Shown in pieces: positions 42,604-51,338 of a DNA stretch of 64,000 nt. The notes under the pieces are model-generated. The model was not told the DNA's origin, did no database searches, and saw only the letters and a list, made by a program, of their open reading frames with translations. The stretch covers positions 1-64,000 of the forward strand of contig JBKQMB010000096.1 in NCBI GenBank assembly GCA_052326605.1. The letters are read 5' to 3'. This stretch comes from Bog-756 sp052326605. GTDB taxonomy: Bacteria > Actinomycetota > Acidimicrobiia > Acidimicrobiales > RAAP-2. The first letter of the stretch is position 1; the number at the start of each line of letters is the position of its first letter. A program made the translations under genes and the position numbers.

Positions 42604-44175
42604 CTACCCGCCGGTCGGGCGGGCCCCGAGCGTGACCTCCACCGTCATCTTGGTACTGCCCCGGTAGATGCCGACGGCCACACGATCACCGGGTTTGAAC
42701 GGGTGGATGGCGGCGGTCAGATCGCTCGGGCTCTGGATCGCCGTGGCGTTCAACGACACGACCACGTCGTTGGTCTGCAACCCGGCCTTGTCCGCCGGGC
42801 TCCCCGGCTGCACCGAGATGACCAGCGCCCCCGACGAAGGAGTCAGGTCGTCCTCCTGCTTGAGTGCAGGGGTGATCGGTCCCACGGTCACCCCCATGTA
42901 GGCGGCGTTCGACACGGGGACCGGCTGCGGGGTCGGGCTGCCGGCGCCTCCCGGGCCACCATGCTGCAATTCAGTGAGGTGGGGCTTCACCGAATCGATC
43001 GAGATGGCGAAGCCGATGTTCTCGGTCGGCGCGTTACCCGTGCTGCTGGAAGCCACCGCGGTGTTCATGCCGACCACCTGCGCCTGCGCGTCGACTAGCG
43101 GTCCGCCGGAATTGCCAGGATTGATGGCGGCATCCGTCTGCAGCAGTCCTGTCAGGTTCTCGGTCTGCCCACTGTCGTTCTGCGCCGTCAGCGAGCGGCC
43201 GACGGCGGAGATGATCCCCTCGGTGACCGACGGGCCGCCCGCCAGTGCCAGGGCATTACCGATGGCCAGCACGCCGTCACCCACCTGGGTCTGCCCCGAG
43301 TCACCCAATGCCACTGTCGGCAGGTTCGACGCGTGGTCGATCTGTACCAGGGCGAGGTCGTGGACCGGGTCGGTGCCCAGCACGTGGGCGGCCAGCGCCG
43401 TGGTCTGACCGAACAGGGTGACGGTCACCGATGTGGCTCCTGTCACGACGTGATTGTTGGTGAGCACCTCGCCGTCGGTCGTGAGGATCATCCCGGTCCC
43501 CGCAGCCTCGACGAAGTCGCCGCCAGACGAGGCGGATGCGGACTGGCTGTCGATGGAGACCACCGCCGGTTCGACCTTGGCCAGTACCGCCTGGACGTCC
43601 TGGGGGCGGGCCAGCACACTCTTGTTCGGGAAGAACTGTTCCACGAAGGTGCGCTGGCTGCCTGCGCCGACCAGTGCTCCGACCAGGCCGCCGACCAGTG
43701 CGGCCACCACCGCGGTGAGGAGCACCACCCACATCCACGTGCGCCGCTGCAAGGTGTGGCGCACCACGCGCGGAGGGGGGACTGCGGGCAGGGCCCCGTA
43801 CCCATAGGGGTAGGCGGGCGCGGGGCCGGGGGGGCCATACCCCCCGGCGTACCCCGGGTAGGAGGGATACACCGGGTACGGGGGGTAGCCCGGGTGGGGC
43901 GGATAGGGGGTGTAGGCCGCGGGCCGCGGGTAGGCGCCGGGCACCGGATCCACAGCGCCCGGTACCGAGGACGGCGGGCCTCTGCCCGTCCCCGGTTGGG
44001 ACGTCGAAGGGGGTACTGGGTCGGACGGCAACGGGCCGGACGGGACACTCCGGGGCGTGGAGGTCGGTTCGGGGGGGACTCCCCCGTCGTTATCCGGAGG
44101 CCGGTTCGGATCCCCTTCGTTGCGGCCTTCATAAGAAGGCCCAGGTGCCCGATAAGAAAATTGTGAGGATTCCAT
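42604..44175 (-). CDS. HtrA/DegP-type membrane serine protease with PDZ domain
   Basis: A 523-residue protein. Residues 1-135 are Pro/Tyr/Gly-rich (repeated YPxYP-type pieces) and cytoplasmic; one transmembrane segment lies at about 147-170; the trypsin-like domain keeps H242 (LTNNHVV), D273 (VHDLALV) and S356 (GNSGGP); a PDZ domain ends the protein (GSPADKAGLQTNDVVVSLN). It should degrade misfolded cell-envelope proteins. ATG 44175 (MESSQFS) is preferred; ATG 44196 is possible. It diverges from the whiB gene across 133 bp. Confidence 0.93.
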   Translation of the reverse strand: MESSQFSYRAPGPSYEGRNEGDPNRPPDNDGGVPPEPTSTPRSVPSGPLPSDPVPPSTSQPGTGRGPPSSVPGAVDPVPGAYPRPAAYTPYPPHPGYPPYPVYPSYPGYAGGYGPPGPAPAYPYGYGALPAVPPPRVVRHTLQRRTWMWVVLLTAVVAALVGGLVGALVGAGSQRTFVEQFFPNKSVLARPQDVQAVLAKVEPAVVSIDSQSASASSGGDFVEAAGTGMILTTDGEVLTNNHVVTGATSVTVTLFGQTTALAAHVLGTDPVHDLALVQIDHASNLPTVALGDSGQTQVGDGVLAIGNALALAGGPSVTEGIISAVGRSLTAQNDSGQTENLTGLLQTDAAINPGNSGGPLVDAQAQVVGMNTAVASSSTGNAPTENIGFAISIDSVKPHLTELQHGGPGGAGSPTPQPVPVSNAAYMGVTVGPITPALKQEDDLTPSSGALVISVQPGSPADKAGLQTNDVVVSLNATAIQSPSDLTAAIHPFKPGDRVAVGIYRGSTKMTVEVTLGARPTGG

Positions 44176-44198
44176 CAATACCGGCTCATTTCGCACTG

Positions 44199-44217
44199 CG
44201 CATTGCTTCGAAATGCG
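44199..44217. promoter_or_regulatory. Dyad in whiB-htrA divergent control region
   Basis: CGCATT and AATGCG arms flank a 7-base centre, 23 bp upstream of the HtrA start and 91 bp before the whiB start. It could be an operator for either gene; function inferred only from symmetry and place. Confidence 0.35.
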
Positions 44218-44308
44218 ACACTAGCTGTGCACCGGATGACAGCGACATCAGGGTCGGCACACTACACCCGACACCTGCCGCAGCATCCTCGAGATCTACG
44301 GAGGAGCC

Positions 44309-44551
44309 ATGGACACGAATTGGATGAACCGGGGGAAGTGCAAGGACCTCTCTCCCACCATCTTCTTTCCGAGCGACGGCGTGGGCGTGCAAGAGGCCCA
44401 GCGCATCTGCGCGGAGTGTCCCGTGTCGGACGCGTGCCTTCAGTACGCGCTCGACGAGCGGGTCGACCACGGCGTCTGGGGTGGCACCTCCGAGCGCGAG
44501 CGGCGCCGGATGCTCCGTCGTCGCCGTGTCGGGCACGCAGTTTCCGTCTGA
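44309..44551 (+). CDS. WhiB-family iron-sulfur transcriptional regulator
   Basis: An 80-residue WhiB-like protein. The [4Fe-4S] cysteines are C11, C34, C37 and C43 (C-x22-C-x2-C-x5-C); the turn motif HGVWGGTSERERR follows and the C-terminus is a basic DNA-contacting tail (RRMLRRRRVGH). WhiB proteins sense redox state or NO and bind the principal sigma factor. GGAGGAGCC precedes the ATG. It is closest to WhiB1-type short members, though the spacing between the first two cysteines is its own. Confidence 0.93.
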   Translation: MDTNWMNRGKCKDLSPTIFFPSDGVGVQEAQRICAECPVSDACLQYALDERVDHGVWGGTSERERRRMLRRRRVGHAVSV

Positions 44552-44588
44552 GGATTGACCCACCAGGTCTGACGGGGCCGGGGCCCAG

Positions 44589-45503
44589 GTGTTGACTGAG
44601 TGCGTCATCAACGTCAGCGAAGGGCGCAGCACGGAGACAATCGATGCGATCCGCGTCGCCGGCGCACCCGAGGTGCTCGATGTCCACTCCGACCCGGAGC
44701 ACCACCGTTCCGTTCTGACCCTGGGTGGACCACTCGATGCGGTGGAGGATGCAGCCCGGCGGGTGGTCGTCGAGGCCGTCGACCGCATCGACCTGCGAGC
44801 ACACGCCGGCATCCACCCGCGCCTGGGGGCGGCCGACGTGGTGCCCTTCATACCGCTTGCTTCCTGCGGGCAGTCGGCGGTTGCGCCGTCCACGGGATCG
44901 GCCGGGGACGCCTGGTCCCGCGTGGTCGACGCCAGAGACCGCTTCGCCGTCTGGGCCGCGTCCACTCTGCAGTTGCCCTGCTTCCTGTACGGCCCGGAGC
45001 GTACGCTGCCCGAGGTCCGGCGGAGGGCGTTCCGGTCACTGGCGCCGGACACCGGACCCTCTGAGCCCCACCCCACGGCAGGTGCCTCGGCCGTGGGCGC
45101 CCGGCCGGTGCTGGTCGCCTACAACCTGTGGATCGCCGGCGCATCCGATGGCACTCCCGAGGAGGAGCACGCCCGGGCGGTGGCGGTGGCCCGTTCGCTG
45201 GCGAACGACCTCCGAGGACCCGCCGTCCGGAGCCTGGGCTTCGCGGTGGACGCAGGCGCACAGGTCAGCTTCAACCTGATCGACCCGGCCGCACGTTCCG
45301 TTGTCGACGTCTACGACGCCGTGGCGTCGGGCGCCGAGTCGAAGGGCTGCAGGGTGCTGCGAGCCGAGTTGGTCGGCCTCGCACCGGCCGAGGTGCTCGA
45401 CGCCGTCCCCCGCCATCGCTGGGCGGAACTCGATCTCACCGAGGATCGGACCATCGAGGGCCGTCTGGAGGACAACCAGTTCCCCACCGCCGGCACCAGG
45501 TGA
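44589..45503 (+). CDS. ftcD: Glutamate formimidoyltransferase-like (FtcD N-terminal type)
   Basis: A 304-residue enzyme matching the formiminotransferase domain: ECVINVSEGRSTETIDAIR at the start, a catalytic-type HPRLGAADVVPFIPL (residues 77-91), and SFNLIDPAA near 225. It transfers the formimino group from formiminoglutamate to tetrahydrofolate in histidine breakdown. The cyclodeaminase domain of bifunctional FtcD is absent and no hut genes are nearby. It starts at GTG 38 bp after whiB and may share its transcript. Confidence 0.85.
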   Translation: MLTECVINVSEGRSTETIDAIRVAGAPEVLDVHSDPEHHRSVLTLGGPLDAVEDAARRVVVEAVDRIDLRAHAGIHPRLGAADVVPFIPLASCGQSAVAPSTGSAGDAWSRVVDARDRFAVWAASTLQLPCFLYGPERTLPEVRRRAFRSLAPDTGPSEPHPTAGASAVGARPVLVAYNLWIAGASDGTPEEEHARAVAVARSLANDLRGPAVRSLGFAVDAGAQVSFNLIDPAARSVVDVYDAVASGAESKGCRVLRAELVGLAPAEVLDAVPRHRWAELDLTEDRTIEGRLEDNQFPTAGTR

Positions 45504-45521
45504 GCCCGATGCTGCCGATGC

Positions 45522-45872
45522 CTACGAAGCGGTGACCGCCCGGCGCTGCATGGCACGTTGGCGGCGCAGCCGGCGGCGCTCCCGCTCCGACAGTCCACCC
45601 CAGATCCCGAACTTCTCGCCGTTTGCCAGGGCGTACTCGAGACACTCCTCGCGGACCACACAACCACGACACACCTCCTTCGCCTCGCGGGTCGATGCCC
45701 CCCGCTCGGGGAAGAAGAGGTCGGGATCGACCCCCATACAGTTCGCCTTGGTCTGCCAGGTCCGCTCTTGGGGTCCGTACATCAATGACACCATGTCCAC
45801 CGACAGGCCTCCCTCCCACTCAGCCACGCGGTCTCGGGTGAAGCCGCATAGCACTGATGTAACTACAGCCAT
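45522..45872 (-). CDS. whiB2: WhiB2/WhmD-like iron-sulfur regulator
   Basis: A 116-residue WhiB protein with cysteines C45, C68, C71 and C77, the conserved block FFPERGASTREAKEVCRGC, and FGIWGGLSERERRRL; this closely follows mycobacterial WhiB2/WhmD, needed for septation. GGAGG 5 bp before ATG 45872 fixes the start, though the frame extends to 45947. It ends convergently against ftcD, 18 bp away. Confidence 0.92.
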   Translation of the reverse strand: MAVVTSVLCGFTRDRVAEWEGGLSVDMVSLMYGPQERTWQTKANCMGVDPDLFFPERGASTREAKEVCRGCVVREECLEYALANGEKFGIWGGLSERERRRLRRQRAMQRRAVTAS

Positions 45873-45977
45873 GTCATCCTCCACTATCTGAGGACGAAAC
45901 GCAAGAAGAACCTGCTTGTGATCAGGGGCGCAATATCCGGGGGCCATCGCAGGGGGTCCGGCACCGTCCCCTTCACG

Positions 45978-46730
45978 TCAGATCGATGCCCAGAACTGCT
46001 CCAGTGCCCTGGCTCCGCCGGCCGGGTCCCCGAGCATCCACCAATGGCCCTGGCCCTCCATGACATGGGTGCGCGCGCCCAGTCGTTCCGCCACCACCGA
46101 GCCCAGATCACCGGGGCCCATGAAGGGGTCGAGCGGGGCGGTGACGCTGAGCCCGGGGAGACCGCCGGCAGGCTCGAGCTCGCGGCCCCACTCCGCCATC
46201 GCCGGCTGGACCGCCGATCGGTAGAGGGCCAGGACGCACCGGGCCATCCCCGGGTCCGCAGCCGCGATCAACCGCTCGGCCGTCGCACGCGGAATGCCCA
46301 GGCTCTCGAAGACGGCGACCCGGTCCCGGAACGGCGTCGCCAGGAACGACTCGAAGTACTTCTCGCCGGCTCCCTCGGTCTGCCAGATCTGCGCGAAGTC
46401 GTGCCAGACGTAGGCCGGGTGGAGTCCCCCGAGTGCGTCACTCACCCAACTCCGCACGAGGTCGGGGCGGAGGGACACGGTGCGCAGGGTGAGGATCCCA
46501 CCCCAGTCGTGGCCGACCAGATCGACGGGGCCATCGGCGGCGGCCAGCACCTCGAGCTCACCGATCAGCCAGTCGACGTACTCCTCCTTGGTGGCACCCC
46601 ACCCGTCGGGCGCCGAACGCCCGAAGCCGGGAAGATGGAGGCAGGAGACATCGGTGCGCTCGAGTCGTGAGACCAGGTCGTCCCAGATGACAGGGGTCTC
46701 CGGGTTGCCGTGGACGAAGGTTACGGTCAT
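45978..46730 (-). CDS. Alpha/beta hydrolase (haloalkane dehalogenase/epoxide hydrolase-like)
   Basis: A 250-residue hydrolase. The nucleophile is Asp, D75 in VGHDWGG, as in haloalkane dehalogenases and epoxide hydrolases rather than in esterases; the oxyanion segment FVHGNPE is at 5-11 and the likely catalytic His is in EGQGHWWML near 226. Start ATG at 46730. Substrate unknown. It lies between whiB2 and the VWA gene, all on the minus strand; the VWA gene stop is only 20 bp upstream, so it may belong to that operon. Confidence 0.87.
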   Translation of the reverse strand: MTVTFVHGNPETPVIWDDLVSRLERTDVSCLHLPGFGRSAPDGWGATKEEYVDWLIGELEVLAAADGPVDLVGHDWGGILTLRTVSLRPDLVRSWVSDALGGLHPAYVWHDFAQIWQTEGAGEKYFESFLATPFRDRVAVFESLGIPRATAERLIAAADPGMARCVLALYRSAVQPAMAEWGRELEPAGGLPGLSVTAPLDPFMGPGDLGSVVAERLGARTHVMEGQGHWWMLGDPAGGARALEQFWASI

Positions 46731-46750
46731 GCAGCGAAGGCAACAGGGCC

Positions 46751-48784
46751 TCAGCCGGCCCGGTGTCCCCGGGTACGGAGCATCGTCTTGTGCTTAAGGA
46801 AGTCGACCAGCACGTAGTCGCCCAATTCGTCCGGTGAAGTGGCGAACGTCCGTCCCCGGTTGATGCGGGCCAACTGCTCGACGAACCCCTGCAGGCCGCG
46901 ATCGGGATCGAGCAGGAAGGTGTTGATGGTGATACCGGCCTTGGTGCACCGCATCACCTCGGCCAGGGTGACCTCGAGCGTCTCGGGTACCGGTGGGTAG
47001 TTGAAGAAGACGTCGTAGCCGACGCCCCGGTCGTAGGGGATGATGTGGGCAGTCGGCTCGCCGTCGGTGACCAGGATGATCTGTTTGGTCCCCGGTTGGT
47101 GGGCGAGCATCTTGCGGGCCAGGATCAGCCCGTGCTGCAGGTTGGTCCCATAGACGTAGTCCCAGCTGACGGTGGGCAGGTCTTCGGGCTCGATCACCCG
47201 GGCCACCTCGGAGAACCCGACGAGGCCGAGGTAGTCGCGGGGGAACCGCGTCGAGATCAGCGTGTGGAGTGCCATGGCCATCTTCTTCGCCGGGACGAAG
47301 TTGTCCCGCATCGGCATGGACAGCGACAGGTCCAGGAGCAGCACGGTGGCCGACCGCGTCAGGGCCTCGGTCTCGATCACCTCGAAGTCGTCGGGGTGGA
47401 GCCGCACCGGGACGCCGCTGCCGGCCCTGCGCACCGCATTGTGCACCGTCCGTGACAGGTCGAGGTTGAAGGGGTCGCCGAACTCGTAGGGCTTGGTGGT
47501 CTCCTCGCGATCGTGGCCGGTGCCCGTCCAGGTGGTGGCATGGTTCCCCACCCGTTCCTTGGTCAGCTGCGAGAAGAGGTCGGAGAGCGCCTGTTGGCCG
47601 ATCCGTCGGATCCCTTTCGGGGTCAGCTCGAATCGCCCCTCCCGCTGGTCGATGAGCCCGGCGTCCGTCAACTGCTTGGCCAGTTTTGCCAACCGGTCGA
47701 GCGACCGGGCGGCGTCCTCACCCAGGTTGCGAGCCACCTTGTCGAGATCGACCTCGGCCAGTGCCGCCGGCGAGTTGGCAGATCGGAGATAGGCCTCGAG
47801 CTCGTCGAGGTCGCGTAGCCGCCCGGCGGCATCGGCCCCCTCACCCATGCCCATGGGCTGGTCGCCGCTGAAGCGGAACCGTTGCTCCCAACCGGCGCCT
47901 GGGAACGCCTTCTGCAGATTGCCTGCCAGGCGGTCCACCTGCCAACGCAGGTCGAGGTCCTCCAACAGCGACTCGGCCAGGCCCTGGAGCTGGGCACGTT
48001 GCTCGGGCGACATCGAGTTCCACATGGCCTGGGCTGCGGCCATGCGGGCGGCCAGCTGCTCGAGCAGTTCGTCGAGGGAAGACGGGTTGCCAGGGAACAG
48101 GTCGCCGAACTGCTCCATGAATGTCTCGAAGCTGGGGTCGATGGGCTCGCCCGCCTCGCGTTGCTCGACCATCCGGTTCAGCGCGTCGAACGCCTCCCGC
48201 AGGTGCTCCAGCTGTGCCGGGTCGGGGTTGGACAGCGCCTCGGACATCTGCTCGAAGTAGGTCCGGGCGACCTCCTCGCGCAGACGCTCGACCAGCTCCT
48301 CGAAATGCTCGCGCGCCTCGGACGACACGAACTCGTACTGCTGCAGGCCGCGCACCGTGCCGGCCAGGTCGCTCGGGAGCAGGTCGAGCTGCATACGCCG
48401 TTCGGCAGCCACCTCGTCGGTGACCTCCCGTCGGCGCTGGTCCCCCGAGGCCTCGGCATCGGCCTGCAGCCGTTCGATGCCGGTGCGCTCCTCGGCCAGC
48501 ACCTGTTGGAGCTCCTCGGCCACCTCGCGGTAGGCGCCACCCAGGTCGCCCCGCTCGAGCTGCTCCTCACGTTCGAGCCGGAGCTGGTCCAGGAGATCGC
48601 GCAGTCCCTGCACCTGCTCGCCGTCGGGGGTGCGCCACCCGCGGTTGAGCATCCGCTGGAGCGCTTCGTGGAGGTCGCCGTTGGCCAGGAGGTCGTCGGT
48701 CAGCTGCGACAGCACCGAGTCGGTGTCGTCGACCAGCGAGTCCTGGGTCCCGTCCCAACGGCGGTAGTCGAAGCGCCAGGTCAT
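46751..48784 (-). CDS. VWA-domain protein of MoxR/VWA pair
   Basis: A 677-residue protein. The N-terminal two thirds are helical and charged with long coiled-coil stretches; the C-terminal von Willebrand A domain keeps the MIDAS residues in LLLDLSLSMP (near 490) and TDGEPT. Its ATG overlaps the stop of the upstream AAA+ ATPase by 4 bp. MoxR ATPases with VWA partners act as chaperone-like machines that mature metalloenzymes or remodel complexes; the target here is unknown. A Mycobacterium relative (Rv0959) has the same layout. Confidence 0.88.
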   Translation of the reverse strand: MTWRFDYRRWDGTQDSLVDDTDSVLSQLTDDLLANGDLHEALQRMLNRGWRTPDGEQVQGLRDLLDQLRLEREEQLERGDLGGAYREVAEELQQVLAEERTGIERLQADAEASGDQRRREVTDEVAAERRMQLDLLPSDLAGTVRGLQQYEFVSSEAREHFEELVERLREEVARTYFEQMSEALSNPDPAQLEHLREAFDALNRMVEQREAGEPIDPSFETFMEQFGDLFPGNPSSLDELLEQLAARMAAAQAMWNSMSPEQRAQLQGLAESLLEDLDLRWQVDRLAGNLQKAFPGAGWEQRFRFSGDQPMGMGEGADAAGRLRDLDELEAYLRSANSPAALAEVDLDKVARNLGEDAARSLDRLAKLAKQLTDAGLIDQREGRFELTPKGIRRIGQQALSDLFSQLTKERVGNHATTWTGTGHDREETTKPYEFGDPFNLDLSRTVHNAVRRAGSGVPVRLHPDDFEVIETEALTRSATVLLLDLSLSMPMRDNFVPAKKMAMALHTLISTRFPRDYLGLVGFSEVARVIEPEDLPTVSWDYVYGTNLQHGLILARKMLAHQPGTKQIILVTDGEPTAHIIPYDRGVGYDVFFNYPPVPETLEVTLAEVMRCTKAGITINTFLLDPDRGLQGFVEQLARINRGRTFATSPDELGDYVLVDFLKHKTMLRTRGHRAG

Positions 48785-50301
48785 CCCCGGCCCCGATAGG
48801 TCGCCCGCGCACCGGCTGCCTCCTTGTTGAGGCGTTTGGTCAGGTGCAACCCCTCGAGCAGGAACTCGACGGCACTGGCCACGACGCCGGGGTCCTCCGA
48901 TCCCCCGGTCAACAAGAGCACCGGGGCCGACAGCGCCGGCAGCTGGGTGAGCGCCCCCTCGTACGCACTGGTCGGCAGGTCGTCCCCGGCGTGCACGACG
49001 GTGTCGGCGGTGAACGCCCCCACCACCGCCTGCGGATCGGCCAGGTGGACCCGGCGGCGGAAGACCAGGAGCACCGCGGCGGACACCAGGTGCGAGAGAA
49101 TGGCCTCCTCCCGTCCCTCCTCGAGGGACTCGATCTCCACCTTCCCCTGGGTGGAGGAGACCAACGCCTGGAGATCGGAGATCCGGGGCACCGCCTCGGA
49201 CTCGCCGTTGCGGAGCGCACGGCGGGTGGCGTTCGCCACCAGCGTCTCGTAGTTGGCGATGGTCAGCCGCACCGACACGCCCGAGCGCTGATTGAGATGC
49301 GGGCTCTCGCGGGCCAACTGGCTCAGCTCCGCTACCACCTCGGCCATGAATTCGGGCACCTCGACCCGTGGCCGACCGGGGGTGCCCATGGCGACGTCAC
49401 CGGACCGGTCTGCCCCGGAACGCCCGGGCAGGTCAGCCTCCAGCACGGCGATCCTCAACTCGGTGGCAGCATCGGGCGGGTAGTGGGTGCGGATCTGGGC
49501 GCCGAAGCGGTCCTTCAGCGGGGTGATGATCCGGCCCCGGTTGGTGTAGTCCTCCGGATTGGCCGTGGCCACCAACACGATGTCGAGCGGCAGCCGGACC
49601 CGGTGGCCGCGGATCTGCACGTCCCGCTCCTCCAGGACGTTGAGCAGGCCGACCTGGATGCGTTCGGCCAGATCGGGTAGCTCGTTGACGGCGAAGATGC
49701 CGCGATTGAGACGCGGCACCAGCCCGTAGTGGATGGTCAGTTCGTCCGAGAGGTAGCGGCCCTCGGCGACCCGGATGGGGTCCACCTCCCCGATCAGGTC
49801 GGCGATCGAGGTGTCGGGTGTGGCCAGCTTCTCGCCGTATCGTTCGCTGCGATGGACCCATGACACAGGCAGATCGTCACCGGCCTCGGCCAGGAGGTCC
49901 TTGGCGAACCGGGAGATCGGGTGGAACGGGTCGTCGTTGATCTCCGAGTGGGCCACGATGGGGAGCCACTCGTCGAGCAGGCCGACCAGCGACCGGATGA
50001 TGCGGGTCTTGGCCTGGCCCCGTTCCCCCAGGAGGATCACGTCGTGACCGGCCATCATCGCGTTCTCCAACTGGGGCAGCACGGTGTCATCGAAGCCCAG
50101 CACCCCGCTGACCAGGGGCTGACCTGCGGCGATGCGAGCCGAGGCGTTTCTCCGGATCTCCTCGGCCACCGGGATGGAACTCCATCCGGCCTGGCGCAGC
50201 CGACCCAGGGTGGTGATGTCCGGCGGGGGGGTCAGCCGGGTCGAGAGATCCAGGGATCCGAGCAGTGCCTCAGGGTGGTCGGAACGGTCCGGCGCGGTCA
50301 T
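48781..50301 (-). CDS. MoxR-type AAA+ ATPase (magnesium-chelatase-like)
   Basis: A 506-residue AAA+ ATPase. Walker A variant LLGERGQAKTRI (GxxGxAKT) near 112, Walker B region GIFAVNELPDL, sensor-1 LVATANPEDYTNRG and an arginine-finger region TPLKDRFGAQIRTHYPP. ATG 50301 is chosen at the conserved MTAPD N-terminus; the frame is open upstream. Coupled to the VWA gene by the ATGA overlap, forming a conserved actinobacterial MoxR/VWA pair. It diverges from the succinate dehydrogenase operon. Confidence 0.9.
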   Translation of the reverse strand: MTAPDRSDHPEALLGSLDLSTRLTPPPDITTLGRLRQAGWSSIPVAEEIRRNASARIAAGQPLVSGVLGFDDTVLPQLENAMMAGHDVILLGERGQAKTRIIRSLVGLLDEWLPIVAHSEINDDPFHPISRFAKDLLAEAGDDLPVSWVHRSERYGEKLATPDTSIADLIGEVDPIRVAEGRYLSDELTIHYGLVPRLNRGIFAVNELPDLAERIQVGLLNVLEERDVQIRGHRVRLPLDIVLVATANPEDYTNRGRIITPLKDRFGAQIRTHYPPDAATELRIAVLEADLPGRSGADRSGDVAMGTPGRPRVEVPEFMAEVVAELSQLARESPHLNQRSGVSVRLTIANYETLVANATRRALRNGESEAVPRISDLQALVSSTQGKVEIESLEEGREEAILSHLVSAAVLLVFRRRVHLADPQAVVGAFTADTVVHAGDDLPTSAYEGALTQLPALSAPVLLLTGGSEDPGVVASAVEFLLEGLHLTKRLNKEAAGARATYRGRG

Positions 50302-50422
50302 GCAGTCGAGCCTACGCGGGGGGATGCCGCAGTGAAGCGTCGATGTCCGACGCTGTCCCGCCGGCCTCGCCCGGTTTCGCACCCAGCGGCCAGGAATGGA
50401 AAGATGATGGTCAACCAGCGAT

Positions 50423-50446
50423 CTCGCGCGGAAACCTCCGCGCGAG
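50423..50446. promoter_or_regulatory. Perfect 10-bp hairpin upstream of sdh operon
   Basis: CTCGCGCGGA / TCCGCGCGAG with an AACC loop, ending 43 bp before the TTG start of the membrane subunit. It could be a terminator, an attenuator in the leader, or an operator. No T-run follows. Confidence 0.5.
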
Positions 50447-50489
50447 GTGGTCCGCCGTGGCCCGATGAGCCAGATGAGGGAGAAGCGAA

Positions 50490-51323
50490 TTGACCAGTTT
50501 GGAGGAAGCGACGAGTACCACGAGTACACCGGTCGTTCTGGGAGGGGTCCGGGGCGGTCCCTCCGTGCCGACCCTCCGCAAGGACAGATGGTGGGTTCAA
50601 CAGGTCGTCACGGCCACCGTGCTCACCTTGTTCGTCGGCTACGCCAGCTGGGCGGCGTTCGTGAACAAGAACTACTACGCCGGTTCGGGCCTCCACCGCG
50701 ACCTCATCTCGCCGTTCTACTCGCCGTGCCTCACCGAGAGCTGCGTGCCCGGAAGCCACCCGGGCACGATCATCACTTGGTGGACGATCTCTCCCGCCCT
50801 GCTCATCTTGATCTTCCCCCTCGGATTCCGGTTGACCTGTTACTACTACCGCAAGGCCTACTACCGGTCGTTCTGGATGGCGCCGCCCGCCTGCGCGGTC
50901 TCCGACGCACACAGCTCCTACAGCGGTGAGACACGATTTCCCCTGCTGCTGCAGAACGTCCACCGGTACTTCTTCTATGCCGGCCTGGTGTTCAACGTCA
51001 TCCTGACCATCGACGCATTCGTGGCCTTCCGCCAACCCGGCATCGGCATCGGGTTCAGCGTCGGGACTGCGGTGCTGTTGATCAACGCCCTCCTCCTGTG
51101 GTCGTACTCGCTCAGCTGCCATTCATGCCGCCATCTGTGCGGTGGTGGGGTAAAACAGTTCTCTCAGTCCCCCATCCGGTACAGGGTCTGGAAGCTCCTC
51201 ACCCCCCTCAACGGCCGGCACATGCTGTTCGCCTGGATGAGCCTAGGCTTCGTGGCCTTCACCGACCTCTACATTCGGCTGGTGGCGAGCGGGACCATCC
51301 ACGACTACGGCTTCCACTTCTAA
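50490..51323 (+). CDS. Succinate dehydrogenase membrane subunit (cytochrome b-like)
   Basis: A 277-residue membrane protein with about five transmembrane helices. Histidines that could bind haem or menaquinone are in NVHRYFFY and in SCHSCRHLCGGG, the latter with three cysteines. It is first in an operon with SdhA and SdhB, so it probably anchors the enzyme and passes electrons to or from menaquinone. TTG start with GAGGGAG 7 bp upstream. There is no second small anchor gene. It resembles the Sdh1 arrangement of Mycobacterium (Rv0247c-Rv0249c). Confidence 0.8.
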   Translation: MTSLEEATSTTSTPVVLGGVRGGPSVPTLRKDRWWVQQVVTATVLTLFVGYASWAAFVNKNYYAGSGLHRDLISPFYSPCLTESCVPGSHPGTIITWWTISPALLILIFPLGFRLTCYYYRKAYYRSFWMAPPACAVSDAHSSYSGETRFPLLLQNVHRYFFYAGLVFNVILTIDAFVAFRQPGIGIGFSVGTAVLLINALLLWSYSLSCHSCRHLCGGGVKQFSQSPIRYRVWKLLTPLNGRHMLFAWMSLGFVAFTDLYIRLVASGTIHDYGFHF

Positions 51324-51338
51324 AGGGGTATCGGACCA

